DNA of 64,000 bases. It comes from Durusdinium trenchii. Its lineage: Eukaryota; Sar; Dinophyceae; Suessiales; Symbiodiniaceae. The number at the start of each line of letters is the position of its first letter. The first letter of the stretch is position 1. Location of the stretch: positions 95,719 through 159,718 of the forward strand of contig CAXAMN010014136.1 of assembly GCA_963970005.1 (NCBI GenBank), written 5' to 3'. Below are positions 41,901 to 52,435 of the stretch, one piece after another. A model generated the notes under the pieces. The model did no database searches, was not told the origin of the DNA, and worked only from the letters and a program-made list of their open reading frames with translations. The position numbers were made by a program, and so were the translations under genes.

Positions 41901-44900
41901 GTCCCAAAGGATTCCGAAAATGATCGACTCAGTGTAAACCCCCAAGTTATGAATGGCAGAATGTTTTCGTTAGCGTCAGCCACCAAAGAGCTTGCCCCGG
42001 GTTGCCTTCTTAGCATGTTGCATTTGAAGCCTGATGAAATGTTTAGGTTCAACGCAGATGATCTCTCAGACTATTACTATACCTTTAGGGTTAGCCACGA
42101 CCGTGCAATTCGCAATGCATTTCGGGTTGTGGTTCGTTCTGATGAGGTTCGGGGTTTCAATTGTTTCAATCCATCTCTTGAAGGTAAACCGATTCTAATT
42201 TGCTTGAAAACCCTTGCCATGGGTGATAATCTCGCTGTTGAAGTGGCGCAGGCCGCTCATGCTTCGGTTCTGCGGACCTTGTGCGGTTCCATGAAACATG
42301 ATGAGGTTCTGAGGTATAGGTGGCCAGTTCCCAGAACCGATTTTATCGAATTGCTTGCTATTGATGACCATGTGGGTATTCAGCGGGTCCCTAGATGCAT
42401 TTTCGATTCTCAGCCTAGAATGCGTGACACCGAAGTGTTCGAGGAAGCTACTAGGGCGTATCAGAAGGTTGGTTTGGTTTTGCATGAGAAAAAGAGAAAG
42501 CGTAATATGACCCAGGGTATAATCCTAGGTGCAGATTTCGACGGCTTGGCCGGTCGAGTGATGGCACCTCGACAGCGGATCCTTGTGTTGAGCATGATTT
42601 CCATTGCCATTGCACATCGTGGTACTTGCACACCCCATCTTTTGCAGATCGTTTTAGGTTGCTGGATCCATGTGTTGCTGTTCAGAAGAGCTCTCTTTTC
42701 TCTAATCGATGATCTTTTTAGACAGGGTCAAGGCTTAACCAGTCATGCAGTGTTTTGCTTGAGCAATCAGGCGCGAAATGAGTTGTTTCTCCTTGCTGCA
42801 TTAGGGCCCACAGCGCAGTCTGATTTGAGAGTGTCAAACGCAAACAGCATTTACGCAACTGACGCCTCCCCCACATGGGGGGCGGTTTGCAAAGCATCGG
42901 TGTCAGAACATGTCACAGCAGAGTTGTGGAGGCACAGCGAACAAAAGGGTTACTATACACGGCTGCAAAGCCCAGCCGCTGCCGTGTTGACTGAGTTAGG
43001 CATGCCATGTGAATCAGATGAGCAGATCGCCCATGAACCCTATAACTGTTGTCCTGTCCCTCCCCCTCAATATGTTCCAAAGCCCCTTAGTGAAGGTATC
43101 CTTTTCGATTGCTGTGGAATCTTTCGAGGTTCAGGAAATTGGAGCACCGTGCACAACGCTAGAGGGTTGACATGTCATGATGGGTTTGATATTGATGGTA
43201 GGAGACTTAGATGCGGTGACCTTGCGAGCCATGCCACTTTCCGTGAATTGACCAGCCTAGCTGCAAGACGTGTGGTTCGCGAGTGGCATGCAGGAGTGCC
43301 GTGTGTGAGTTTCGGAACTTTGAGGAGGCATCAGGTCAGATCCATTGAAGTGCCTTACGGGTTCAATTCCGATGATCCGTTTACCGCGTATCACAACATG
43401 CTAGCCCGCAGGACTGCCATGATCCTGACTATTGCAGTGATGATGGGGCAGTTCGTCAGTGTGGAACAGCCGAAAAACTCCAGACTGTTTTTGCTGCATT
43501 GTTACCAGACTCTTGTCCGACTGTGTTGTGTCCCATTTCGCTTTTTGTCGTTTTGGTAGTGCGTTTCAGAAGGCTTCAAAATGGCTGCATAACAAGCCCT
43601 GGCTTTTGAAATTTGAGGGTTCATGTCAATGCCCCCGTGAGCATGAGCATTTTGTGATTCGAGGGACTTTTACTAAGGACCGTTTAGCTGAGTTCAAATC
43701 CATGTGTCATCCTTCATGTTCGGAAGTCTATGGTCATGAACCCATCTTAGGATCCTCCGTCGCATCGTTTTCCTCAGCGTATCCTATGCGTTTGGTTCAT
43801 GGGATGGCCAGTGGTTCATTGGCTGCAAAACAGGGCTCCTGTGAGTCGATTCCAGTTTCCAAGAAGCTCCAGTCATTGCATGAAGTGGGGTTGTTTTGCG
43901 AGGACCTTAGCATTTCAGTTTCCACCGAAGCCAGTTTCCCTTTGCGTTCATGGCATGAAAACCCTGAATGGCATTCGGAGCTTTGTGAGTTTTTGAATTT
44001 CCGTGAGATGTTTAGGTATAAATTCAGGCAGCCTGGCCACATCAATGTGAATGAGCTTCGCACTTTTAAGTCCTGGTTGAAAGCTGTTGCTAAGAGCCAT
44101 CCTGATTCTCGTTTTGTAGGTCTACTGGATAGTAGGGTTACCATCGGTGCTGCAACCAAGGGTCGCTCTAGCTCATATGCTCTTAGTCGGATTCTTAAAG
44201 GGTGCATTGCTTATATCATTGGTGGTGGGTTATACCCTGGTTTGCTCCATATTTATTCCCACGAAAATCGTGCTGATGACCCCACGAGATATCGTACCGT
44301 GCGACCGCCCAGCCGGGCCATTCCAAACTGGTTTGAGGCACTGTCTCGTGGTGATCCGAGCGGCTTCGATCGGGTGGCTGCTTCTGCAAAATTTGAGAAG
44401 AACCCTGCAAGATGGTTGAGGTTTTTGCTACTGACATGTGGCGACATTGAACCCAACCCGGGGCCATATCGTGGTCCCTTGGATTTGCGTATCGGTTTTG
44501 CAGCTGCAACTGCTGACAGAATGTCCAAGTGCTTGGAGAATTTCCAAAAGTGGTGTGAGAATGAGCTGAACACACCATGGGCCAGTTTGCACTCTGATCC
44601 TGAAGCCGTAGTCTATGGCTTGCGAGCCTATGGCCTTTTCTGTTTTGAAACAGGTTTGCCTCGGTATCAGTTTGTGTATGCAATCACTGCTGTGCAGGAC
44701 CGCTTGCCCCAATGCAGACCCTTGATGACCATGGCATGGCAGATTGATAAGAAGTGGCAAATTCACGAGCCTGGCGTGTGCAGGTCTGTTTTACCACCTA
44801 GTGTCATCAAAGCTGCCGCTTGTTTGGCAGTGCTGTGGCAGTGGCCTTGTTGGGCCGCCTTGGTTCTACTTGGGTTTGCAGCAATGTTACATCCTTCTGA

Positions 44901-47900
44901 AATTTTGGCCCTTCATCGTGAAGACCTCATTTTCCCGAGTGATATTAGTTTTGATACAGACAGCCTTTATGTCCGTGTCCGAGACCCGAAGACTGCTCGT
45001 TTTGCCCGTAGGCAACATGGGCGGATCGACGATCCTGAGATCATTTTCTTTGCTGAATCAATGTTTGGGGGTCTGTTGCCTGGCACCAAGCTATACAGTG
45101 GCTCCATGACTTTGTTTCGAAAACAGTGGAACTCAGTGATGAAACGCTTGGGTGTGCCACATACTCAAGCCGAAAACGGCGCCACGCCTGGTGTTCTCCG
45201 CGGAAGCGGGGCTACATTTTTCTATCAACAAACTGAAGATTTGGCCTGGGTTGCTTGGAGGGGTCGCTGGTCCAGGACTCGGACCCTGGAGCACTATCTC
45301 CAGGAGGTTGGGGCTTTTGTGTTGATTCACAGTTTAGATTCTGTTTCAAAAACTCGTATCTCGATTCTTTCTCAATTTGCGTGGCCTGTGCTTCGTTCTT
45401 TTCTGGATTTGCGATGCAGTGCTGGGAAAGGTGGATAGCATTCTTGAGTCTTGCTTTTGGATTGAGATTGAGTTTGAGNNNNNNNNNNGCGCACAGCCCA
45501 CGCGGGAGATCTTGAGTCTGCAGGCCAAAAGGGATATATATATATATATATAATCATCGTAGATCAATATATATATATATGTGCTTTTGATGTTCACTTG
45601 TTACACTTGGAAACATAATAATCCTTGTCATGACCGGCTTTACAACATTGGCATCGGCTTCACAACATTGTCATCGGGATTCATTGTCATCGAAGAGCTG
45701 GAGAAGAGACACGTATCTTGGAAGGTTCGTCAACAAGGCAGATGCATGATGTTCTTCGATTGATAATGCAAGTGGTGTGATGTTGACGCGACGAAAGCTC
45801 TATTTTTTGTGCGTGTGGGGTTAGGAGGGGTGGTTTCGTTCTTCCGTATTACTGGCTTGTAGCACGTTGCACGCACGGTTTGAGTATTGGATTGGTGCTA
45901 CATGAAGAAATGTGTTGTCAGAAGGGGGTTGGGTGGGTGGGTGGGTGGGGGCGGGATAATGACGTTCATGTTGCAGTTGCGCACATGGTTCAGGTATTTG
46001 GTTGATGCCACAAGCAGATACGCGTTGCAGATGTAACAAGGGTCACGCAGCACGCAGCGAGCAACACAGTGTCATACATTGCAACATTGCTGGAACCCCA
46101 AAAGATGATAGTTGCTGGAAACCTGGCTGTGCAGAAGTCTGATTGAAAAACATTCGCCGGTGAAGCACTTGGCAAAGGCGTTGGTCACCTTCAAGAAAAT
46201 GTTATGAATCAACTTGAGATGGGACTCAACCTTTTGATCTTCCATTTTAAGAAACGATGCGACACCTGCATCGCGCACGCGTTTTGACCTTCAAAACGCG
46301 CGACGCCTGAGTAGGGCCGATCCCTAGTTTATGGGTGTATTAGATTTGGAAGTCTAGAAGATGACCTTCTCTTATGAACCGTTGCCCTTCGGGGGCTCCA
46401 CTGAGTCACTTGGAGGACCCATCGACTGCATCCTGCGCACAGTGCGTGCGGAGGGCGTCACAGGCTTGTGGAGAGGGAACTTGAGCACATTAGCGCGAGA
46501 GGTGCCAGGGAATATGGCCTCTCAGACTGACATGGAGCTGGCTTGCAGGATGTTCATATATAACATAACAGGAGATTGACCCACTGAGCTTTTTGTCCTG
46601 CAATCCATTTCCGGAATAATCGTTTCTTTTCTTATTACTTTTTTAAATCACCAGTTTGGACCCCTAGTCGTCATCCTCAAGTGGACTGAGCATGAATCGG
46701 CCCACTGAACAACAGAAGCTTGGTCCTGTGTTTGGATGGTACCATGTCCTAGGTGGCACGATGTCCACCTGTTTATCGTTTGATACGACAAAAAGGCTAC
46801 CCCCAAATGAGATAGAAAGGTGAACCCTATTTGGATGTGCTGTTTCTATCCACATATAATCACACACACACATGTATACATATATATATATATATAATGT
46901 CGATGTTTTTTCCCATTTGGGCTCCACCCATCCCATCCGAAGACTCTTTCTGAGTCGTCCGAGGCCTGGTTTGGGGTCTATGAAGCTGGCATGAGACTCT
47001 TGGCCACCAGGGTTTTGGCTCTCCTCTAAACTCACCGAGTTAGCTTTCAAAAAATCCCAGAAGTTGGTTTTCCAGGGAACTGCACCCGTTCTTCTAAAGT
47101 GCGATGTTACTTGGGGGAGGAGTGAAGATTCCTTTGGCATGTGTTGCTCACAGCGCGCCGCTGTGAGTATCGCCGCTATACATCACTATATAGATACACT
47201 GGCGCCCGCTTCACATGTGATCGGCCAGTGTACCAGTGTACTTGATTCTTCTTTGACCAACATTTGCGGCCACACGCCGAACCAAAAGACGCATCCTCTT
47301 GCGGGCTTTCTTTTGGAATCTTTGGGATCATGGACTGGCTTTCTCGACCTTTTGCCTACACAACCCTGGAGGATTGAGAGTGAGAGAGAGAGAGAGGACA
47401 AGCTGATGCCGAACAGGTGTGACGAGGGGGTATCTCAGATCTCTCCGACTTTTCAAGTGGTGAATTTCCGTCTATCCAACCCATCTGAAAGGAGGCTAGT
47501 CATGGTATATACTGTATATATATATATATATACATACATACGGTAATTGAACAAAAGCTCGACGTGGGTGCGTTGCAGCTGGTGGTTTGGGGCCAAATCA
47601 CTGGAGATCACCACTAATCACCCCCCAAGTACTGACTGATATTGCTGCTAGCTGGCTAGAGTTACAGGTCGCAGAATCACGAGTGGCACACCAGCCGTGC
47701 ATCGCATCATGTCACACTGTGCTTCCTATGGGCATTTTGGACCCATCAGTGTTTTGTGTGCCAAGGATATCCGCTTCGCAAGACTACCCGTTGGACCCAA
47801 GAACCTTCTTCTTGCTAATCTCGCACCATGAATGCATCACAAGGCCTTTTTGGACTGGTTGCTTTCCTCCCCCCCTTCCGAACACCGTTCAGGACTGGTT

Positions 47901-49137
47901 CAGGAGGCTCAGCAGTTGGAAAAGAAGAAGGACGTCGCCCTCCAGTGGTCTGCCCTGTCGGGCTCCGCGGCGGGCGTGGCCTACTGGGCCCTGCCCTTCC
48001 CTGCTGACACCGTGAAGTCGAAGATCCAGTCGCCGCCTTAGCGGTCGGAAACACCGTGACTGAACCGATGGACGAGGGTTGGGGATGGTCCGGTTGGCGA
48101 TGAGTGGTGATTGCCGTATGATTGAACCTCTTCCAGGATGGGATGGGATATGCTGGGATGATTTGCTCTGCATTCTCTACATCCAAAGCAAGAGTTTGCA
48201 TCATGTTCGACCGCTTGAACCACGGGGTGGCGCCTCTTTCTATTGACCGCTCTACTTCCTCCGCTTCTCCGATCGCCACTGTCAGGACGGATGCACGATT
48301 CCAGAGCCAGTCTTTCATCTCGGTCTTCAAGACCATCCTCAAAGAGGACGGGGGGTCATGAAGATCGGAGAAGTCTGGTTCTTCATTTGTCTTCCATACC
48401 TTGGACTGGGACTCGCATGGGTAACTGGTGGTCCGAGTTGGTGAGGCAAGCCTGGGGCTTGCATCATGTTACATCTGCTTCCTGGTCACAAGCTGCCCAG
48501 TTCGGTCCGCAAGGACTTGTCAGGAAGGAGAGAATGAATCATGGACCAATTGCATGATACCCCCTGCTGTCATGCAAACATTGGATTCAAGCAAGCAATA
48601 CTATGCAATCTGAGGGACGCCCTGGTCTTGAAGGAATTGACTTCCAGGAAAAAGTCACACAGGGTGTTTTGGGTGCCTCGAATCGAATCTTTAGAAAAGT
48701 TGAGACCGGAAAAGGCCGAAGAATTGTCGACCTCCTCGCTCCTTGGAGTCTTTTGGGCATCTCGAGGGCTCGTCTGCAGTTCTTGCCTCTGAAGCATGGA
48801 TAGCCCTCACCTTGAAGGGGGGTCTCCTTGATGCACCGATGTATGGAATCAACACATTGGAAAGATGTAAGGATGTAAGGAATATACATCTGATGTTAAG
48901 ATGTAAAATCCTTGGTCCAAAGATGTATGATGTATGCGTTCGTTTGCGGTTCCGTTTCGGTCTTCCTGGGATCGCCTGCTTCGGGTCCACCCTTCTATTC
49001 GCCCCGAATGGGCGCTATTCGCGTCGACTCGATCGACCAGGAGGGCGTCAAAGGTCTCTACAAAGGTTGCGGGATCACCTGCCTTCGTGCTATCCCTTCC
49101 CACGCGTTGATCTTCTACTTCTACGAGGTCTGGATGG
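35931..49137 (+). CDS. Mitochondrial carrier (SLC25), ornithine/arginine-type
   Basis: Predicted inner-mitochondrial-membrane solute carrier. Exons: 35931-36065 (LRDLFSGMVSGFICKVVEYP, then ADTIKAR), 37148-37294 (DCFSKTLAESGFFSLYRGLS, then APLLGSMAECASLFVSYGY), 37761-37917 (KLVLAGGGSGFASTCVLTP, VELIKCRLQAQ), 46416-46516 (PIDCILRTVRAEGVTGLWRG, ending VPGNM), 47904-48031 (SGSAAGVAYWALPFPADTVK), 48286-48346 (TDARFQSQSFISVFKTILKE) and 49041-49137 (EGVKGLYKGCGITCLRAIPS, ending FYFYE). Three carrier repeats are visible, each with a Px[DE]xxK signature (YPADTIK, TPVELIK, FPADTVK). VEYPxDTxKxR and PFPADTVKSKIQ resemble fungal arg-13/ORT1 ornithine carriers; substrate is inference. Donors are GT, GC, GC, GC?, GC, GA and GT; acceptors are AG|G. 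The segment usually reading AWFGxYE after GNM was not found, nor were the first Met and last exon. Intron 3 (37918-46415) contains the DIRS-like element. Confidence 0.85.
38948..39442 (+). pseudogene. DIRS-like leader ORF, TM segment plus RNase H1-N-like motif, broken
   Basis: One frame interrupted by TAG at 39218-39220. Before the stop there is a strong transmembrane stretch (WGVVILCGVILSCFCCGIGF, about residues 26-45). After the stop the same frame continues MSSEAVESITVRLAGLELTI and ends with CHAFPSQAEAEAYVAGAG, which matches the shape of the RNase H1 N-terminal / viroplasmin motif (F-x-S-x-x-E-A-x-x-Y-x-x-G). Its role in the element is unknown; a membrane-anchored RNA/DNA-hybrid-binding protein is a guess. 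Without the stop it would be about 165 residues. Confidence 0.45.
39561..40836 (+). pseudogene. DIRS-like gag ORF, frame-shifted
   Basis: The first part (frame of 39561) reads MTEAGSAGKPSAESVAALAR, then QWIDDMDPQTAQEYL and a helix DIIAQLQARIIELESEVERS. Near 39905-39935 the sensible frame changes to that of 39814, which runs to TGA... at 40836 via SLYVDLEREAVEEDLGHQ, DPIQSMLLASLQQNQILLQ and FIRAVQDLPTVAAVVRAAA, ending with a basic tail (PKGKGKGKSSQTG). Helical, acidic N-terminus and basic C-terminus fit a Gag-like nucleic-acid-packaging protein. No zinc knuckle. Assignment rests on position before pol and on composition. Confidence 0.6.
40837..43559 (+). pseudogene. DIRS-like pol, first frame: RT, RNase H start, methyltransferase start
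   Basis: One frame from the gag end to 43559 with a single TAA at 41559-41561. Upstream of the TAA: SEPSRVFNCINLVLHMCRG and LLNIVLCCLNWEMLGFPT, a pol N-terminal region. Downstream (numbering from 41631): RT with RFNADDLSDYYYTFRV (motif A, about 139-154), LAMGDNLAVEVAQAAH (motif B, 195-210) and LLAIDDHVGI (motif C, IDD at 244-246); RNase H first Asp in SIYATDASPTWGAV (D411); then a methyltransferase-like domain: ILFDCCGIFRGSGNWS (motif I, 490-505), HDGFDIDGRRLRCGDL (II/III), HAGVPCVSFGTLRR (motif IV-like, Pro557-Cys558) and FVSVEQPKNSRLF (motif VI-like, about 608-620). The domain runs on in the next frame. Confidence 0.82.
43459..45438 (+). CDS. DIRS-like pol, second frame: methyltransferase end, RNase H end, 2A, tyrosine recombinase
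   Basis: This frame begins inside the methyltransferase domain (useful from about residue 22: VVSHFAFCRFGSAFQKASKW, then a Cys/His cluster SCQCPREHEH). Residues 183-275 complete the RNase H fold: PGHINVNELRTF (E199), GLLDSRVTIG (D224) and SHENRADDPTR (D273/D274). LLTCGDIEPNPGP (324-336) is a 2A ribosome-skipping motif. The tyrosine recombinase follows at about 345-620: LGFAAMLHPSEILAL (box I; family Arg is His478 here), GVLRGSGATFF (Arg581), AWRGRWSRTRTLEHYLQE (nucleophile Tyr613). Recombinase would insert the circular cDNA. Translation must shift frame from the first pol frame around 43.50-43.55 kb. Confidence 0.85.
   Translation: MWNSRKTPDCFCCIVTRLLSDCVVSHFAFCRFGSAFQKASKWLHNKPWLLKFEGSCQCPREHEHFVIRGTFTKDRLAEFKSMCHPSCSEVYGHEPILGSSVASFSSAYPMRLVHGMASGSLAAKQGSCESIPVSKKLQSLHEVGLFCEDLSISVSTEASFPLRSWHENPEWHSELCEFLNFREMFRYKFRQPGHINVNELRTFKSWLKAVAKSHPDSRFVGLLDSRVTIGAATKGRSSSYALSRILKGCIAYIIGGGLYPGLLHIYSHENRADDPTRYRTVRPPSRAIPNWFEALSRGDPSGFDRVAASAKFEKNPARWLRFLLLTCGDIEPNPGPYRGPLDLRIGFAAATADRMSKCLENFQKWCENELNTPWASLHSDPEAVVYGLRAYGLFCFETGLPRYQFVYAITAVQDRLPQCRPLMTMAWQIDKKWQIHEPGVCRSVLPPSVIKAAACLAVLWQWPCWAALVLLGFAAMLHPSEILALHREDLIFPSDISFDTDSLYVRVRDPKTARFARRQHGRIDDPEIIFFAESMFGGLLPGTKLYSGSMTLFRKQWNSVMKRLGVPHTQAENGATPGVLRGSGATFFYQQTEDLAWVAWRGRWSRTRTLEHYLQEVGAFVLIHSLDSVSKTRISILSQFAWPVLRSFLDLRCSAGKGG
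44437..44466 (+). other. 2A ribosome-skipping motif
   Basis: The codons read CGDIEPNPGP, preceded by LRFLLLT. This matches the 2A consensus D(V/I)ExNPG|P exactly. On known 2A behaviour the ribosome skips the Gly-Pro bond (codons GGG 44461-44463 and CCA 44464-44466). That would release the RT/RNase H/methyltransferase part from a recombinase starting with Pro. Confidence 0.9.
45479..45488. other. Assembly gap (10 N)
   Basis: Placeholder Ns forty bases beyond the DIRS-like pol stop. 'cttgagtct' occurs on both sides (45447 and 45509), so the element's 3' terminal repeat may be missing or collapsed here. Confidence 0.95.
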
Positions 49138-52100
49138 TTTGCCGGTCCCGGGGTCACTGGAAAGATGGGGTTGGAAGATGCGGTTGGTGGACCTGGATCA
49201 CTTGCCCGTGGTACATCCCCAAAACCCCACCCAGCCGCTTTGGTGGGGCAGGTTTCCTGGGTCAACTGACCCGTGCAGGTTTCGTTGGCTGTCAGTGTCT
49301 TTCCCTACGATTGTCACCCGGGTCTTGAGAGGGATGGGGTCCCAGTACAACTCTGGAGATGGAACTGCCGAACTGCCCCACCGGCAGCAAAGGAGAGTAC
49401 ATACATTTGCAACACCTGGGGAAACCGTTCCGGCAACCAGGGCATCACGTGGCTTTGGGGAAGCAACAAGCAAAGAACAATGACAATGACAACCACCAGT
49501 CTAACACGTTGTTTTCACCAACAGGTTTACCTGTGAGGGAATTCTTGCGCCTTTGAAAGGGTGCTTTTGCTGGTCGTAGGGTTTTCTCCACTTGTCTCCG
49601 GTTTGCTTGGGAGGCGGCGTCTCTGGTTGTTTGCGGCTGTCTTCGGGTGTGCTGTGTCTCCTGGTATGCTGGGGTTCTGGCTGTCTCCAGTTGTCTTTGG
49701 CCGTCTTCGTTTGCATAGGACATCAGGATTTGAAGTGGCGTTCGTTCAGCACAAGAGCCTAGACTCATGTGACGCTCGTAAAAAGAATCACTATTTTTGC
49801 AGGTTAGTTTTCCCGTTTTGGGCCTACGGTGGCTCAGAACGTTGCTAACTCAAAGCTGTATCGGCTTCGAGTGCTGCGAGTGTGGCAGGTGGCGGACCGC
49901 TTCTTTTTGAGATTCTGAGCGTGTCCGGACGAGCCTGTTGCGAAAAAGAAGGGTTTATCCATGCTGCGCGGCGCACACCAGGGTGCTTGGTCGTCTAAGT
50001 TTGAGCGTGGCCCTCATCGGACTAAACATGTTTCAAACATTGTTGGCAACGAGAACGATTTCTTTCTGGCACAATTCCGTGAGGTTTATGCAGTTTATGC
50101 AACCTCACAGTGCCCAGCTAACACCCACGAGAGTAGTTATATAAGTCTTTTTTTGGGTGTGGTTTTTGAAAGTGTCTGGGTCAACACAAGTGCTTGTGAA
50201 GAATAAGAATTGGGGTTTCCTTTCATCTTTAATGACGAGAACTGTTGCGGGCTCGAAGAAGCAACGGCGGAGGCCATTGCTTCTTCACATTGAGGGCCAA
50301 GGGGTGGGGGAGGTTTCTCTACCTCTAAGGGCAAACGGGTCAAACGTGTAGGTTGTCGGGGAAGGAAGCTCGCTGGAAGGAAAAGACCATGAAGGAACCG
50401 GAATGGAGAATATCCTTCATGCTCATTTGTATCTCTTCCACCCGTGCAAGATTCGTGAATTGAATGCAACGACGCAACTACGGAATCTTCGAAGGTCCAA
50501 TTTCCACAGGTTTTTCGTTTCACTTCCCCACGCATAGACCTCTGGGCTGCCTCACGTTTCTCATTGCAATCGGCTGCATAGACTCATCAAAGCTCCGTAA
50601 AAACATGTTTCTTTTTTTTGTGACTTCTGAAGATCTTCCTTCTCTTTCTCCTTCTCTTCTTCTTCTTCTTCCTCTTCCTCTTCCTCTTCCTCTCTTTGAG
50701 CATTCTGAAGGATGACATGCCAGGTCCCTGCCTCCTTGACCAGCCGCAGAGTGGCCATGCGACACATCTCACCTGGGTGTGGGGCCTCGGTTTGACCGGC
50801 TCCAATGGTCTTCTGTTGTGGTTCATCCTTCTGAATGAGTATGGGTGGATCTGGAAGATGGCTTCATTCCGGCTTCCCTCCACAGCCATCTGACCGGTTT
50901 TGGTTGGCAGCCGGAAGTAGGAAGATGCGATGGCCGTGTGCCGCGGGCGAGGTTTACACTTATAGAACCCGCAGATCCCCTTGCCACCTTGAATCTCGCA
51001 AGATAGGCACATTGCCCATAATGTTATCCATTTCTTGCTGTGTGACATGTCGCGTTCCCTACAGTCTCTTTGCCAGATGGGGAGAGAAAGGAAAGGAGAA
51101 GAAAAAAGGAGCATATAAAAGGAACGACAAAAACACAAAGAAGACGAGAAAGAAAGAAGAGGGGGCCACGAGGGGAATTAAAGAGCTCTAAATGTGAAGC
51201 TCCGAACACAAAGGACAGTGAGACCCCAAACCGAGGTTCTTGGCTGAGCTTCAGAGCTTGAGAATGGTGAAGCATCTGTTGATGCCGGGTGCGTGGAAGA
51301 CATCCGGCAAACCATGTGGGTTTGCCACAAAACTCACATTGGCTTCCATCAAATGCCGGTCTAAGAATTCTTTGAACAGTCAGGGACTCTTTCGACCACC
51401 TTGTCTTCTTTATTTCTTTGGGGAACTAACACTGAACCGGCCGCATTCTCCTGGAGCCGGCCGCGCCCCTCCGAAGCCTCAAAGACAGGCAGCAAACCAC
51501 CTGGGAGAGAGAGAGAGAGAGAGCTCGACCGCGTTGAATCCGCCCAGAGCTTCGCACACCACAGGGCTCGGTCAGCACGAGCCTTGCTTGTGGGGGCAAA
51601 CCCCAACATCAAGAAGCACCGATTTGGAGTCTTACTGTAAACTTGTAGAGACTTCGATTGATCGATGTTTGCGTGATATTTTTCAGCGGGGGTGGTGCAA
51701 GAATGTTGTGCAGCCTTTTCTGCCGGCTGGGGGTCTCAATGAAACCCCCAACGAACCTATGCCATCAATGCCATCTGCCAATGTTGACCGAAAACAGCTG
51801 CGTGCAGTGCCCATGGGCCGGTGGTCCCAAAGATGCTGCAAGGATCAGGGAGCGTGGCTGCAGCTGCATGAAACCACATTTTTTAAAAGTGGTGCCTTGA
51901 TACTGTGACACTCTCATTCTCATTCTGCACGAAGTCGGGAGAGCTTTGGATATATATATATAATCTGTGGGATGTGAAGGTTCAAAATTCACACGTCCGA
52001 GCATCCCCATACTGTGGGATCGGTTGGCCGTTTGGTTTTGGGGTCAAATGGAGTACGGGCACTAGCTGACACATCCAAGTTGCCTTTCACTGGGTGGCAG

Positions 52101-52435
52101 TCCAAGACATAACTTTTTCAGTAGGACCCTGTTGATTGATTGGACTTTTCTGATGTGTGGCGTGGCGGGATGAGACCCCAACATCCTCACTTACGAGCGA
52201 CTTGCCCGACAAGGTTTGACGCAGGCGACTGGCCGGGAGTCTTTGGGCGGAAGATTTGGAAGGCTCGAAGCCTCACACATCCATACTTAATACTTGCGAC
52301 TTGCCACTATGTTCAGCCCCAAAACATCACGGATCCTCGGGGCTCCTTTTGCTCTCGGCCTTGGCTCCAACGCGCCGAGCCCCGCAGGGCGTGTTTCAAG
52401 GTTTTTCAGCCGAGCTCGGCTGAACCAAAAGCGCC
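49138..52435. other. No supported gene; purine/pyrimidine tracts
   Basis: The last exon of the carrier gene may lie in the first few hundred bases. A TTC/CTT-rich tract at 50632-50700 makes Glu/Arg-rich minus-strand frames that are artefacts. An A/G-rich tract lies at 51080-51180, a GA run at 51508-51530 and TA runs at 51950. No exon pair could be phased. Confidence 0.45.

Larger units (their letters stand above)
38905..45438 (+). mobile_element. DIRS-like tyrosine-recombinase retrotransposon with methyltransferase
   Basis: About 6.5 kb of element coding sequence on the + strand inside intron 3 of the carrier gene. Order: membrane-anchored leader ORF (38948-39442), gag-like ORF (39561-40836), then pol (about 40836-45438) with reverse transcriptase, RNase H, a methyltransferase-like domain, a 2A motif and a tyrosine recombinase. 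RT + RNase H + methyltransferase + tyrosine recombinase without integrase or aspartic protease is the hallmark of DIRS elements. The outer termini (inverted or split direct repeats) were not found; a 10-N gap lies 40 bases beyond the last ORF. Breaks: in-frame TAG at 39218, a shift in gag near 39.91 kb, TAA at 41559 and a shift near 43.52 kb. This copy is therefore likely dead, or the assembly has errors. Confidence 0.88.

Noticed and set aside
50520..51138. Minus-strand frames rich in Glu, Arg and Lys
   Set aside because: They are produced by a TTC/CTC-rich microsatellite at 50632-50700 and have no other content.
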